Assembly (NCBI RefSeq): GCF_013375035.1
Contig: NZ_CP056032.1
Coordinates: forward strand, 3,328,001-3,392,000
Origin: Spirosoma sp. KUDC1026
GTDB taxonomy: Bacteria; Bacteroidota; Bacteroidia; Cytophagales; Spirosomataceae
Direction: 5' to 3'
DNA length: 64,000 bases
The first letter of the stretch is position 1. Each line of letters starts with the position of its first letter. The position numbers were made by a program, and so were the translations under genes. The notes under the pieces were generated by a model. That model saw nothing but the letters and a program-made list of their open reading frames with translations. It did no database searches and was not told the origin of the DNA. Shown here one piece after another: positions 17,227 to 25,773 of this stretch.

Positions 17227-20200
17227 ATGAAACAAGGTGTATTCTTAAGAACTACCGTCTGGCAGACCGTCGTAGGCGTTGGGCTGTTGCCCTGCGTACT
17301 GGCGGGCCCGCTGGCTGGGACTGGTTATGCCCGACCAATTCCGCGGACCGTCACATTACGTTTGGCTAATCCGAAGGAAGTGACGGTACGAGGAACCGTA
17401 CTGGCGTCGGATAACAAAGAAACGCTGCCCGGCGTGAGCGTGATTGTGAAAGGCACGCAGCGGGGGACCAACACCGACGCCCGTGGGCAGTTTGAGCTGA
17501 CAGTGCCGGGTCCGGAAACAGTACTGGTATTTAGCTTCGTGGGTTACCTGCCTCAGGAAGTAACGGTGGGCAACCGGACCCAGTTTGACGTCGTGCTCCA
17601 GGCCGACAACAAATCGCTGGATGAGGTTGTCGTGGTCGGGTACGGCACGCAGAAGAAAGAAAACCTGACCGGATCGGTCGATCAGATCAGCAGCGAGGTG
17701 CTGCAGAACCGTTCGCTGACGAACCTGTCGCAGGGCCTGCAGGGCGTTATTCCTAACCTGAACATCATTCCGGGTGACGGAAAACCAACGCAGTCGCCGA
17801 GCTACAACATCCGGGGGACAACCTCGATCGGGCAGGGCGGTAGTGCACTTGTCCTGATTGACAACGTAGAAGGTGATCCCAGTCGTTTGAATCCGAATGA
17901 CATTGCCAGCATTTCGGTGCTGAAAGATGCGGCTTCGGCGGCTATCTACGGGGCGCGGGCTGCGTTCGGGGTGGTGCTGATTACGACAAAAAACCCGACG
18001 AAAGAGAAAACAAGTCTGACCTATTCGCTGAATCATTCGATCAAGAGCCCAACGACTGTGCCGGACTTCGTGACCGATGGCTACACGTTTGCGAAGATGT
18101 TCAACGAGGGCTGGTCGGCCTGGAACGATTACTCGCAGACGCCCCAGAACGTTAACAAAACAGTTAAGTTTTCGCCTGCCTACCTGACGGAGTTCGAGCG
18201 TCGTGCCAACGACCCAAGCCTGCCAAAAACGGAGGTGAACGCAGCCGGTGAGTACGTGTATTACGAAAATACGGACTGGTACCGGGAGCTGTACAAAAAG
18301 AGCCTGAGCGCTACCGAACATAACCTGACGTTCACGGGCAGCAGCGGCAAGGCTGATTTCTACGTAACAGGGCGCTACTTCGGGCAGGATGGTTTATTTC
18401 GCTATAATTCAGATGATTACCGGTTGCTGAACCTGCGGGCTAAAGGGTCGATCCAGGTATTTCCCTGGTTACGGATCACCAATAACGCTGATTTCTCGTC
18501 CATGAAGTACCACAACCCACTGAACGTGGGTGAGGGTGGTAGTATCTGGCGGAACATTGCCGACGAAGGCCACACGATGGCACCGATGTTTAACCCGGAC
18601 GGTACGCTGACCTACTCGGCGGCTTACACGGTAGGTGACTTCTGGTACGGCAAAAACGGCATCGATATGGATCGCCGGGTGTTCCGGAATACGGTAAGTG
18701 TGGCTACGCAGTTCTTCAACGACAAACTGCGCATCAAAGGTGATTTTACGTTCCAGACGACCGACAACGACGAATTGCAAACCCGCGTACCGGTGCCTTA
18801 CAGCCGCCGGCCGGGCGTGATCGAATACGTGGGTACGAACACGAACGACATCCAGAACAACTCCCGCAACACGCAGTACATGGCCACCAACCTCTACGGT
18901 GAGTACGAGCCCCGGTTCAGCCAGAACCACTACGTTAAACTGCTGGCCGGTCTGAACTTCGAGCAGTCGAACTTTAACCGCCTGCAGGTGCTGCGGAACG
19001 GGCTGATCTACGAAGACGCGAGCAACATCAACCTGGCACTGGGTCAGTCCGTTAGTACGCTGGGCGAACAGGAGAAATGGGCGGTTCTGGGTACGTTCTA
19101 CCGATTGAACTACTCGTTCAAAGACCGCTATCTGCTGGAATTCAACGGTCGGTACGATGGGTCGTCGAAGTTTCCGGCCAACCAGCGGTTTGCCTTCTTT
19201 CCGTCGGTATCGGCGGGCTGGCGTCTGTCGGGCGAACCGTTCTGGCACGTATCGGATAAACTGATTACCGACCTGAAATTCCGGGCGTCGTACGGCTCAC
19301 TGGGGAACGGAAGCATTGCATCGTATTCATTTCAGGAACGGTTTGGTATTACGCAATCTGGGCGGGTGCTTAACGGCGTTCGGCCGCAGCAAACGACCCA
19401 GCCGAACGTACTGCCCGATGGTCTGACCTGGGAAACCTCGACCACCCAGAACATCGGTCTGGATCTGGGCATGCTGTCGAACCGTCTGACGTTCACGGGG
19501 GATGCCTACGTCCGCCGGACGACCGACATGTTTACGGTAGGAATGACCCAGCCAGCTATTTTTGGTACGTCAGTACCGAAAGGCAACTACGCCGATCTGC
19601 GCACGACGGGCTGGGAAGCGACAATCGCCTGGCAGGACCGGTTCAACGTAGCGTCGAAGCCATTCAACTACAACGTTCGCTTTACGGTAGGGGACTATCA
19701 GGCCAAAATCACGCGCTACAACAACCCTACCCGTCTGCTGACAGACTATTACGCTGGCCAGACGGTGGGCGAAATCTGGGGCTACACGACCGACGGTTTC
19801 TTCCGGTCGGTTGACGAGATCAACAGTTCGGCCAAGCAAACGCTGATCAAAGCGTCGACCAGCGGTCAGCTGCTGCCCGGTGATATCAAATTCCGCGACG
19901 TAAACGGCGATGGCGTCATCAATAACGGCGACAATACGGTAGGCAACCCCGGCGACCGCAGGGTGATCGGTAACTCAACTCCGCGCTATACGTACAGCGC
20001 CGTGCTGGGTGCTGATTGGAACAACTTCTTCTTCTCGACCATCTTCCAGGGTATCGGCAAGCAGGACTGGTGGCCTGGTCAGGAAGCGGCCAATTTCTGG
20101 GGGCAGTACAACCGGCCATATAACAAAATCCCGACCTGGCAACTGGGTAATATCTGGTCGGAAAGCAACCCGGATGCCTACCTGCCCCGTTACCGTGGCT

Positions 20201-20523
20201 ATACTGCGCAGAACGGTTCAGGAGAACTGGCCCAGGCGCAGACCAAATACCTGCAGAACGTAGCGTATGTGCGGCTGAAAAACATTCAGATTGGCTACAA
20301 CCTGCCGTCAAAACTGGTTGGTCGTGCCGGTATGAGCACGGCGCGGGTCTTCTTCTCGGGTGAAAACTTGTGGTCGTGGTCGCCTTTCTACCGGATTACG
20401 CGTGATATCGATATCGAAAACATCGGCCGTTCTGACCAGACCGTAACGGATGGTAACAGCGGTAACGGGTATAACTACCCCATCCTGAAAAGCTTTACGA
20501 TGGGTCTCTCGGCTACATTCTAA
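17227..20523 (+). CDS. SusC/RagA family TonB-dependent outer membrane transporter
   Basis: The 1098-residue receptor imports oligosaccharides or other large nutrients across the outer membrane with energy from TonB. After an unusually long signal region (about 42 residues) comes a carboxypeptidase-regulatory-like beta domain (VRGTVLASDNKETLPGVSVIVKGT). The SusC signature LDEVVVVGYGTQKKENLTGSV follows near residue 135, then a plug domain (NIRGTTSIGQGGSALVLIDNV, DAASAAIYGARAAFGVVLITTK) and a 22-strand barrel ending in an aromatic residue (LSATF). Its SusD partner begins 86 nt downstream, separated by a hairpin. The GH36 alpha-galactosidase further down suggests a galactoside ligand (inference). 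Confidence 0.93.
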   Translation: MKQGVFLRTTVWQTVVGVGLLPCVLAGPLAGTGYARPIPRTVTLRLANPKEVTVRGTVLASDNKETLPGVSVIVKGTQRGTNTDARGQFELTVPGPETVLVFSFVGYLPQEVTVGNRTQFDVVLQADNKSLDEVVVVGYGTQKKENLTGSVDQISSEVLQNRSLTNLSQGLQGVIPNLNIIPGDGKPTQSPSYNIRGTTSIGQGGSALVLIDNVEGDPSRLNPNDIASISVLKDAASAAIYGARAAFGVVLITTKNPTKEKTSLTYSLNHSIKSPTTVPDFVTDGYTFAKMFNEGWSAWNDYSQTPQNVNKTVKFSPAYLTEFERRANDPSLPKTEVNAAGEYVYYENTDWYRELYKKSLSATEHNLTFTGSSGKADFYVTGRYFGQDGLFRYNSDDYRLLNLRAKGSIQVFPWLRITNNADFSSMKYHNPLNVGEGGSIWRNIADEGHTMAPMFNPDGTLTYSAAYTVGDFWYGKNGIDMDRRVFRNTVSVATQFFNDKLRIKGDFTFQTTDNDELQTRVPVPYSRRPGVIEYVGTNTNDIQNNSRNTQYMATNLYGEYEPRFSQNHYVKLLAGLNFEQSNFNRLQVLRNGLIYEDASNINLALGQSVSTLGEQEKWAVLGTFYRLNYSFKDRYLLEFNGRYDGSSKFPANQRFAFFPSVSAGWRLSGEPFWHVSDKLITDLKFRASYGSLGNGSIASYSFQERFGITQSGRVLNGVRPQQTTQPNVLPDGLTWETSTTQNIGLDLGMLSNRLTFTGDAYVRRTTDMFTVGMTQPAIFGTSVPKGNYADLRTTGWEATIAWQDRFNVASKPFNYNVRFTVGDYQAKITRYNNPTRLLTDYYAGQTVGEIWGYTTDGFFRSVDEINSSAKQTLIKASTSGQLLPGDIKFRDVNGDGVINNGDNTVGNPGDRRVIGNSTPRYTYSAVLGADWNNFFFSTIFQGIGKQDWWPGQEAANFWGQYNRPYNKIPTWQLGNIWSESNPDAYLPRYRGYTAQNGSGELAQAQTKYLQNVAYVRLKNIQIGYNLPSKLVGRAGMSTARVFFSGENLWSWSPFYRITRDIDIENIGRSDQTVTDGNSGNGYNYPILKSFTMGLSATF

Positions 20524-20532
20524 ATTTTATCA

Positions 20533-20574
20533 GCCTGTCATGAGCAGTTCAGGTACTGGCTGCTCATGACAGGC
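20533..20574 (+). promoter_or_regulatory. Perfect 15-bp hairpin between susC and susD
   Basis: GCCTGTCATGAGCAG and its exact complement enclose a 12-nt loop. It begins 9 nt after the susC stop and has no T tract, so it may stabilise the susC transcript or partly reduce susD expression rather than terminate fully. The second susC/susD pair in this window has no such hairpin. Confidence 0.6.
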
Positions 20575-20609
20575 CCGATCTTCTGATCAATTCCAAACGC
20601 ATAGGTATT

Positions 20610-22388
20610 ATGAAAGTATATAAAGGATGGCTCATCCTGCTGGGTGGATTAACGCTGGCAGGCTGTAACGAACTGGATCAGGTTCCGGAAGCCACCGCCA
20701 CCAAAACGGCGGTATTCAGCAGTGAACGCGGTCTGGAGTTGTACGCCAACTCGTTCTACAACATTCTGCCCACGGCGGGCGATATTATCCGCTCGGATGA
20801 AATGGCGGACTACGGTGCTCGGACCCAGGTGCCTGATTTCCTGCGGGAAGGGGCTTACAGTTCGCGGCAGAGTTCGGGCTGGACCTGGACCAACCTGAGG
20901 AATATCAACTACTTCCTGGAGAATAACAACAACCCGGCTGTGTCGGCCGATGTTCGGCGGCACTACACGGCATTGGCGCGGTTCTTCCGGGCGTGGTTCT
21001 ACTTCGATAAGGTAAAACGCTTTGGCGATGTGCCCTGGATCAACCGGACGCTGCCCGTTAACGACGAAGCGCTCTATGCCGCCCGCGATCCCCGGGCGGT
21101 GGTGATGGATTCGGTGCTGGCCGATCTGAACTTTGCCTGTGCGAACATCCGCACGACCAGCGATAACTCTCGGTCATTGATTACGAAAGCGGTAGCCTAC
21201 GGATTGAAGTCGCGGGTGTGTCTGTTCGAAGGGACATTCCGGAAATATAATACGTCCTACCAGCAGGCTGGGACGGCTAACCAGTGGCTGACCGAAGCCG
21301 TCAGTGCATCCGACTGGGTGATGAAAAACGGCGGTTTCAGCCTGAATCAGTCACAGGGAACGGATCTGTCGTACCGGCAACTGTTCATCAGCAAAACGCC
21401 CGTTACGTCGGAGGTCATGCTGTCGGCGGTGGCCGATGCGAACCTGAGTGTGTTTAACGACGCCAACTGGTGGTGGACCAGCGCGACCTACGGCGCCCGC
21501 CTGAGCCTGATCCGAACGTTTGTTAATACGTACCTGAACATCGACGGAACGCCCTTTACGTCAACGGCTGGCTACCAGACGAAACCGTTTGTGGAAGAAG
21601 TGAAAAACCGCGATAAGCGCCTGCAACAGACCATTCGGATGGGTAATCATCAGCGTACCAACGCCGGTGCTGTGGAAGCGGCCCCTCCGGTTTTCTCATA
21701 CACCTACACCGGCTACCAGCCGATCAAATGGGCGCTGGACGACGTGTATTACGACGGTGGTACCCGGAACGATAATTCGATTTCGACCATGCGCTATGCC
21801 GAAATCCTGCTGAACTACGCCGAAGCCAAAGCTGAACTCGGTACGCTGACCGACGCCGACTGGGCCAATACGGTTGGCGCGCTGCGCAAACGGGCGGGTA
21901 TTACGAGCGGGCTAACGAACCGCCCAACCACAGTCGATACGTACCTGCAAACTAACTACTTCCCCGGCATTGCCGATCCGTCGCTGCTGGAAATTCGCCG
22001 GGAGCGGGGGATCGAGCTGGTGTTTGAGGGGTTCCGGTTTTATGATCTGGTCCGCTGGCACCGGGGCGACCTGCTGATGATGCCCTGGAACGGGTTCTAC
22101 GTACCCGCTATCGACCAGCCAATGGATCTGAATGGTGACGGTAAAAACGACGTGTATTTCTACAAGGACAAACCCGTTACCCCCTCGCTGGCCGGGGTGA
22201 CCTACATCAACGTGGCCCCAACGGTGAACGGTGTCGTGAACCCGCAGCGCCTGAAAAATGATACGTCCGGCGAGCTGACCTGGCTCACGAACGTGCCGCG
22301 CATCTGGACCGACAAAAATTACCTCTATCCAATTCCAGAAACCGACCGGCAGGCGAACCCAAACCTGGGTCAGAATCCGGGCTGGTAG
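20610..22388 (+). CDS. SusD/RagB family surface lipoprotein
   Basis: The 592-residue partner of SusC forms the lid over the transporter and binds the nutrient. A lipoprotein signal ends in LTLAGC (C19). The SusD_RagB layout is clear: TPR-like helices at the N-terminal half (ARFFRAWFYFDKVKRFGDVPWI), the SIST-MRYAEILLNYAEAKAEL helix in the second half, LLEIRRERGIELVFEGFRFYDLVRW near residue 460, and the closing YLYPIPETDRQANPNLGQNPGW end. Length and order after susC are typical. Confidence 0.95.
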   Translation: MKVYKGWLILLGGLTLAGCNELDQVPEATATKTAVFSSERGLELYANSFYNILPTAGDIIRSDEMADYGARTQVPDFLREGAYSSRQSSGWTWTNLRNINYFLENNNNPAVSADVRRHYTALARFFRAWFYFDKVKRFGDVPWINRTLPVNDEALYAARDPRAVVMDSVLADLNFACANIRTTSDNSRSLITKAVAYGLKSRVCLFEGTFRKYNTSYQQAGTANQWLTEAVSASDWVMKNGGFSLNQSQGTDLSYRQLFISKTPVTSEVMLSAVADANLSVFNDANWWWTSATYGARLSLIRTFVNTYLNIDGTPFTSTAGYQTKPFVEEVKNRDKRLQQTIRMGNHQRTNAGAVEAAPPVFSYTYTGYQPIKWALDDVYYDGGTRNDNSISTMRYAEILLNYAEAKAELGTLTDADWANTVGALRKRAGITSGLTNRPTTVDTYLQTNYFPGIADPSLLEIRRERGIELVFEGFRFYDLVRWHRGDLLMMPWNGFYVPAIDQPMDLNGDGKNDVYFYKDKPVTPSLAGVTYINVAPTVNGVVNPQRLKNDTSGELTWLTNVPRIWTDKNYLYPIPETDRQANPNLGQNPGW

Positions 22389-22413
22389 CGGATTTAGAGG
22401 AAAGAAGAACGGT

Positions 22414-22540
22414 AAAGAGACGAGAGAAGAAAGACAAAGGGACGAAAGACGTAAGACAAGAGAAAAATAGGGTAGATGAATTCTGTTTCCTCTTTCTTCT
22501 TTTGTCATACGTCTCTTGTCTATTCTCTCTCGTCTTAGAG
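22414..22540. repeat. Imperfect long inverted repeat, purine-rich arm
   Basis: A purine-rich left arm (AGACGAGAGAAGAAAGAC..., about 22417-22470) is partly complementary to a pyrimidine-rich right arm (about 22490-22540). The arms share GACGAGAGA and AGACAA-type words in both directions. It lies between susD and the next gene. It resembles the other purine-arm hairpins at 41677 and 50008 and shares AAAGACGTAAGA with the terminator at 12176. Confidence 0.6.
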
Positions 22541-22559
22541 TCGTATGATCAACATTACG

Positions 22560-22567
22560 TACGTTTG
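22560..22567 (+). promoter_or_regulatory. Possible -7 element (TACGTTTG) at the phosphatase-family gene
   Basis: TACGTTTG fits TAnnTTTG and ends 4 nt before the ATG at 22572. If it is used, the mRNA would be nearly leaderless, and the earlier in-frame ATG at 22545 would lie upstream of the transcript. No -33 element is clear, so this could be chance. Confidence 0.4.
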
Positions 22568-22571
22568 TAGC

Positions 22572-23417
22572 ATGAAAAAATTAGTTGCCTTATTCCTATT
22601 GGGTAGTACCCTGCTGGTGCATTCGGCACTGGCGCAGAAGAACGCCCCCATTCAAATTGCGTCGTACAACCTACGCTTCAATAACCCAAGTGATGGACCC
22701 AACGCCTGGCCTAACCGGAAAGAGATGGTAAAAAAGCTTATCCAATATCACGGCTTTGAGATCTTCGGCACGCAGGAAGCCCTGCGTGGTCAGCTGAACG
22801 ACATTGCCGAACTGAAGGAGTTTGCCTTTCTGGGCAAAGGCCGCGACGACGGTAAAGAAGGAGGGGAACATTCGGCAATTTTCTACAAAAAAGACCGGTT
22901 TGAGGTACTGCAATCCGGCGATTTCTGGCTGAGCGAAACCCCGGATAAACCGGGTAAGGGCTGGGACGTTACCTGCTGCAACCGCATCTGCTCGTGGGCT
23001 AAATTCCGGGATAAGACGACCAAAAAAGAGTTTTTCTTTTTCAGTGCCCACTTCGATCACCAGGCCGTTGTCGCCCGTCGCGAGTCGGGAAAACTGATGG
23101 TGCAGAAGATCAAGGAGATCGCAAAAAACGAGCCGGTTATCTTCGTGGGCGACCTGAACTCGACGCCCGAGACGGAGCAGGTAAAAACAATTCAGACACT
23201 GCTAAGTGATTCGTACGCGATAACTACCATGAAGCCCTACGGCCCGGTTGGTACGTTCTCGGCGTTTAAGATGGATGCGCCTATGGATAATCGGATTGAT
23301 TACGTGTTTGTCAGCAAGCGATTTAAAGTTAACAAATACGGTGTTCTGACCGATCAGGAAGACCACCGCTTCCCGTCTGACCACTTCCCGGTGGTTGTCG
23401 AAGCGGTGCTTGAGTAG
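22572..23417 (+). CDS. Secreted endonuclease/exonuclease/phosphatase-family protein
   Basis: The 281-residue protein has a signal peptide (MKKLVALFLLGS, cut after SALAQ), which decides the start at 22572 over an in-frame ATG 27 nt upstream. The EEP fold motifs are present: IASYNLRFNN (metal/Asn), IFGTQEAL (metal Glu), FFSAHFDH (catalytic His region), FVGDLNSTPE (Asp/Asn pair) and FPSDHFPVVV (general base His). Members cleave phosphodiesters or phosphomonoesters of sugars, lipids or DNA; the substrate is unclear. It sits between susD and the GH36 gene, so it may act on phosphorylated or lipid-linked glycans (inference). Confidence 0.88.
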   Translation: MKKLVALFLLGSTLLVHSALAQKNAPIQIASYNLRFNNPSDGPNAWPNRKEMVKKLIQYHGFEIFGTQEALRGQLNDIAELKEFAFLGKGRDDGKEGGEHSAIFYKKDRFEVLQSGDFWLSETPDKPGKGWDVTCCNRICSWAKFRDKTTKKEFFFFSAHFDHQAVVARRESGKLMVQKIKEIAKNEPVIFVGDLNSTPETEQVKTIQTLLSDSYAITTMKPYGPVGTFSAFKMDAPMDNRIDYVFVSKRFKVNKYGVLTDQEDHRFPSDHFPVVVEAVLE

Positions 23418-23539
23418 CAGATAATAAATTCATGAATCAGGGGCAATCGGGCAAAAGCGTCGGTTGCCCCTGATTGCGTTTGTTGCCCTGTTTGAGAGGC
23501 TAGGAAGGCAGTAGATAGCCAGACAACCGGGTCTTTGCT

Positions 23540-23547
23540 TACCTTTG
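23540..23547 (+). promoter_or_regulatory. -7 element (TACCTTTG) of the alpha-galactosidase gene
   Basis: A perfect TAnnTTTG match ends 20 nt before the ATG at 23568. It suggests the GH36 gene can be transcribed separately from the upstream susCD unit. Confidence 0.6.
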
Positions 23548-23567
23548 ACCGGCCAACCTGAACCACC

Positions 23568-25772
23568 ATGATCCGAACGTTTCTCTTCAGTCAATTTCTG
23601 CTTTTACTCAGCCTGTCGACGGTCCTGAGCGCCCCGGCTCCGCCGGACGATACGCATATTGTTATCGAAACCCGGCAGACGGCGCTGGTGATCCGAGTCA
23701 ATAAAGACAAAGATCCGGTCATTGTCCATCTTGGTACGAAGCTGAGCCACCCGGAGGAATACGCCCGGATTTCGAGCAACGGCAAGCGGGGCGAAGATTA
23801 TACTGCAATCTATAATTCGGCCTATACGCCCGCCGGAGGGCGCAACCTACTAGAACCCGCCATTCAGGTAACCCACGCCGACGGTAACCCCTCGCTGGAC
23901 CTGCGTTACGTCCGGCACGAAAGCAAACCCGCCGGGGACGGGGCTACGCTGACGACGATCTATCTGAAAGATCCGCAATACGCGTTCGAGGTCGCGCTCC
24001 ACTACAAAACTTACCCGGACGAGGACGTAATCGAGCAGTGGTCAACGATTAAGCATACCGAAAAAAAGGCTGTTACGTTGCATAAGTACGCATCAGCCAA
24101 CCTGTATATCCCCGCTGACACCTATTACCTGACCCACTTTCACGGCGATTGGGCGCGTGAGATGAACCCCCGTGAAGAAGCCCTGACCGAAGGTGTAAAA
24201 GTGCTGGACACCAAGCTGGGCACGCGGGCTGATCTGTTTCAACCACCGTCCTTCCTGCTGGCGCTGGACAAACCGGCGCAGGAAAATGAGGGGGATGTTC
24301 TGGCCGGTACGCTGGCCTGGTCGGGCAACTATCAGATTGCGTTCGAGGTGGACCCGTTGCATAACCTGCGCTTCATGGCGGGGATCAATCCGTACGCATC
24401 GGCCTACTCGTTGGCACCGGGCAAAGAATTCACCACCCCCGCTTTTCTGTTTACATACTCCACGACCGGCAAAGGAGGGGCCAGCCGGAGTCTACACCGC
24501 TGGGCCCGCAAGCACCGCATTCCGCAGGGGGATGGCAATCGCCTGACGCTGCTCAACAACTGGGAAGCGACGTATTTCGATTTCAACGAGGAAAAAATAA
24601 CCGCGCTCTTTAAAGACGGCAAAAAGCTGGGTGTCGACCTGTTCCTGCTGGATGATGGCTGGTTCGGCAACAAATACCCCCGAAACAACGACCATACGTC
24701 GCTGGGTGACTGGCAGGAGAACAAAACGAAGCTGCCCCACGGCCTGGGCTACCTGGTCAGCGAAGCCGAGAAAACGGGTATTAAGTTCGGTATCTGGCTG
24801 GAGCCCGAAATGGTGAGCCCCAAGAGCGAACTCTATGAAAAACATCCCGACTGGGTGCTGAAACTGCCCAACCGGGAAGAATACTATTTCCGGAACCAAC
24901 TGGTATTGGACCTCTCGAATCCGAAAGTACAGGACTTCGTGTTCGGCGTTGTCGACAACGTAATGACGAAGAACCCGTCGCTGGCATACATTAAATGGGA
25001 CTGTAACGCGGTAATTTACAACGCTTTTTCCGCTACTAACCCCAATCCGTCGCACCTTTACGTCGACTACGTTCATGGGTTATATAAGGTGATGGAACGC
25101 GTACATACCAAGTATCCGAAACTGCCGCTGATGCTCTGCTCCGGTGGTGGAGGTCGGGTGGATTACGGATCGTTACGTTATTTCACCGAGTTCTGGCCCA
25201 GCGATAATACCGATGGCCTGGAGCGCATTTTCATCCAATGGAATTACTCGTATTTCTTCCCGGCCATTGCGACCTGCAACCACATAACCGACTGGGGGAA
25301 ACAACCCATCAAGTTCCGCACCGACGTAGCGATGATGGGGAAAATGGGGTATGACATCGTCGTAAGCAAACTCGACGAGAAAGAACTGCAGTTCAGTCAG
25401 GAGGCTTTGAAAACGTACGATCGGCTCAAACCCGTTATCTGGCAGGGCGATCAGTATCGACTGGCGTCGCCCTACGAGGGTGACGTAGCGTCGTTGATGT
25501 ACGTTAATGGCAGTAAAGACAAGGCCGTCTGGTTTTCGTACCTGGTCAGCAACCGTTACAACGCGGGCAGCAAAGGAAATATCCGGCTGGCGGGGCTGGA
25601 CCCGGCCAAAACGTACTCGGTCCAGGAGCTGAACGTTTATCCGGGTACCAAGTCGTCAATCAACAACGCCACGACGACCTACTCAGGCAATTACCTGATG
25701 ACCGTTGGTTTTAATCCGAATGTCGATGCCCGGCGGGCCAGCGTGGTGCTGGAGGTGACGGAGGCAAACTAG
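23568..25772 (+). CDS. Alpha-galactosidase, GH36
   Basis: The 734-residue secreted enzyme releases terminal alpha-galactose from oligosaccharides such as raffinose-type sugars. A signal peptide ends near LSAPAPP. An N-terminal beta-sandwich (about 25-320) precedes the TIM barrel, which shows LFLLDDGWFG, FGIWLEPEMV, the nucleophile D478 in YIKWDCN, LCSGGGGR and the acid/base D546 in FWPSDNTD. A C-terminal beta domain closes the protein. Both catalytic residues and the length fit bacterial GH36. It ends 1 nt from the convergent amidase gene. A TACCTTTG promoter lies upstream. Confidence 0.95.
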   Translation: MIRTFLFSQFLLLLSLSTVLSAPAPPDDTHIVIETRQTALVIRVNKDKDPVIVHLGTKLSHPEEYARISSNGKRGEDYTAIYNSAYTPAGGRNLLEPAIQVTHADGNPSLDLRYVRHESKPAGDGATLTTIYLKDPQYAFEVALHYKTYPDEDVIEQWSTIKHTEKKAVTLHKYASANLYIPADTYYLTHFHGDWAREMNPREEALTEGVKVLDTKLGTRADLFQPPSFLLALDKPAQENEGDVLAGTLAWSGNYQIAFEVDPLHNLRFMAGINPYASAYSLAPGKEFTTPAFLFTYSTTGKGGASRSLHRWARKHRIPQGDGNRLTLLNNWEATYFDFNEEKITALFKDGKKLGVDLFLLDDGWFGNKYPRNNDHTSLGDWQENKTKLPHGLGYLVSEAEKTGIKFGIWLEPEMVSPKSELYEKHPDWVLKLPNREEYYFRNQLVLDLSNPKVQDFVFGVVDNVMTKNPSLAYIKWDCNAVIYNAFSATNPNPSHLYVDYVHGLYKVMERVHTKYPKLPLMLCSGGGGRVDYGSLRYFTEFWPSDNTDGLERIFIQWNYSYFFPAIATCNHITDWGKQPIKFRTDVAMMGKMGYDIVVSKLDEKELQFSQEALKTYDRLKPVIWQGDQYRLASPYEGDVASLMYVNGSKDKAVWFSYLVSNRYNAGSKGNIRLAGLDPAKTYSVQELNVYPGTKSSINNATTTYSGNYLMTVGFNPNVDARRASVVLEVTEAN

Positions 25773-25773
25773 T

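Noticed and set aside
17356-18321. Long minus-strand open frame inside susC
   Set aside because: It is antisense to a clear SusC gene with intact family motifs. Long antisense frames are expected at this GC content, and it has no recognisable domain.
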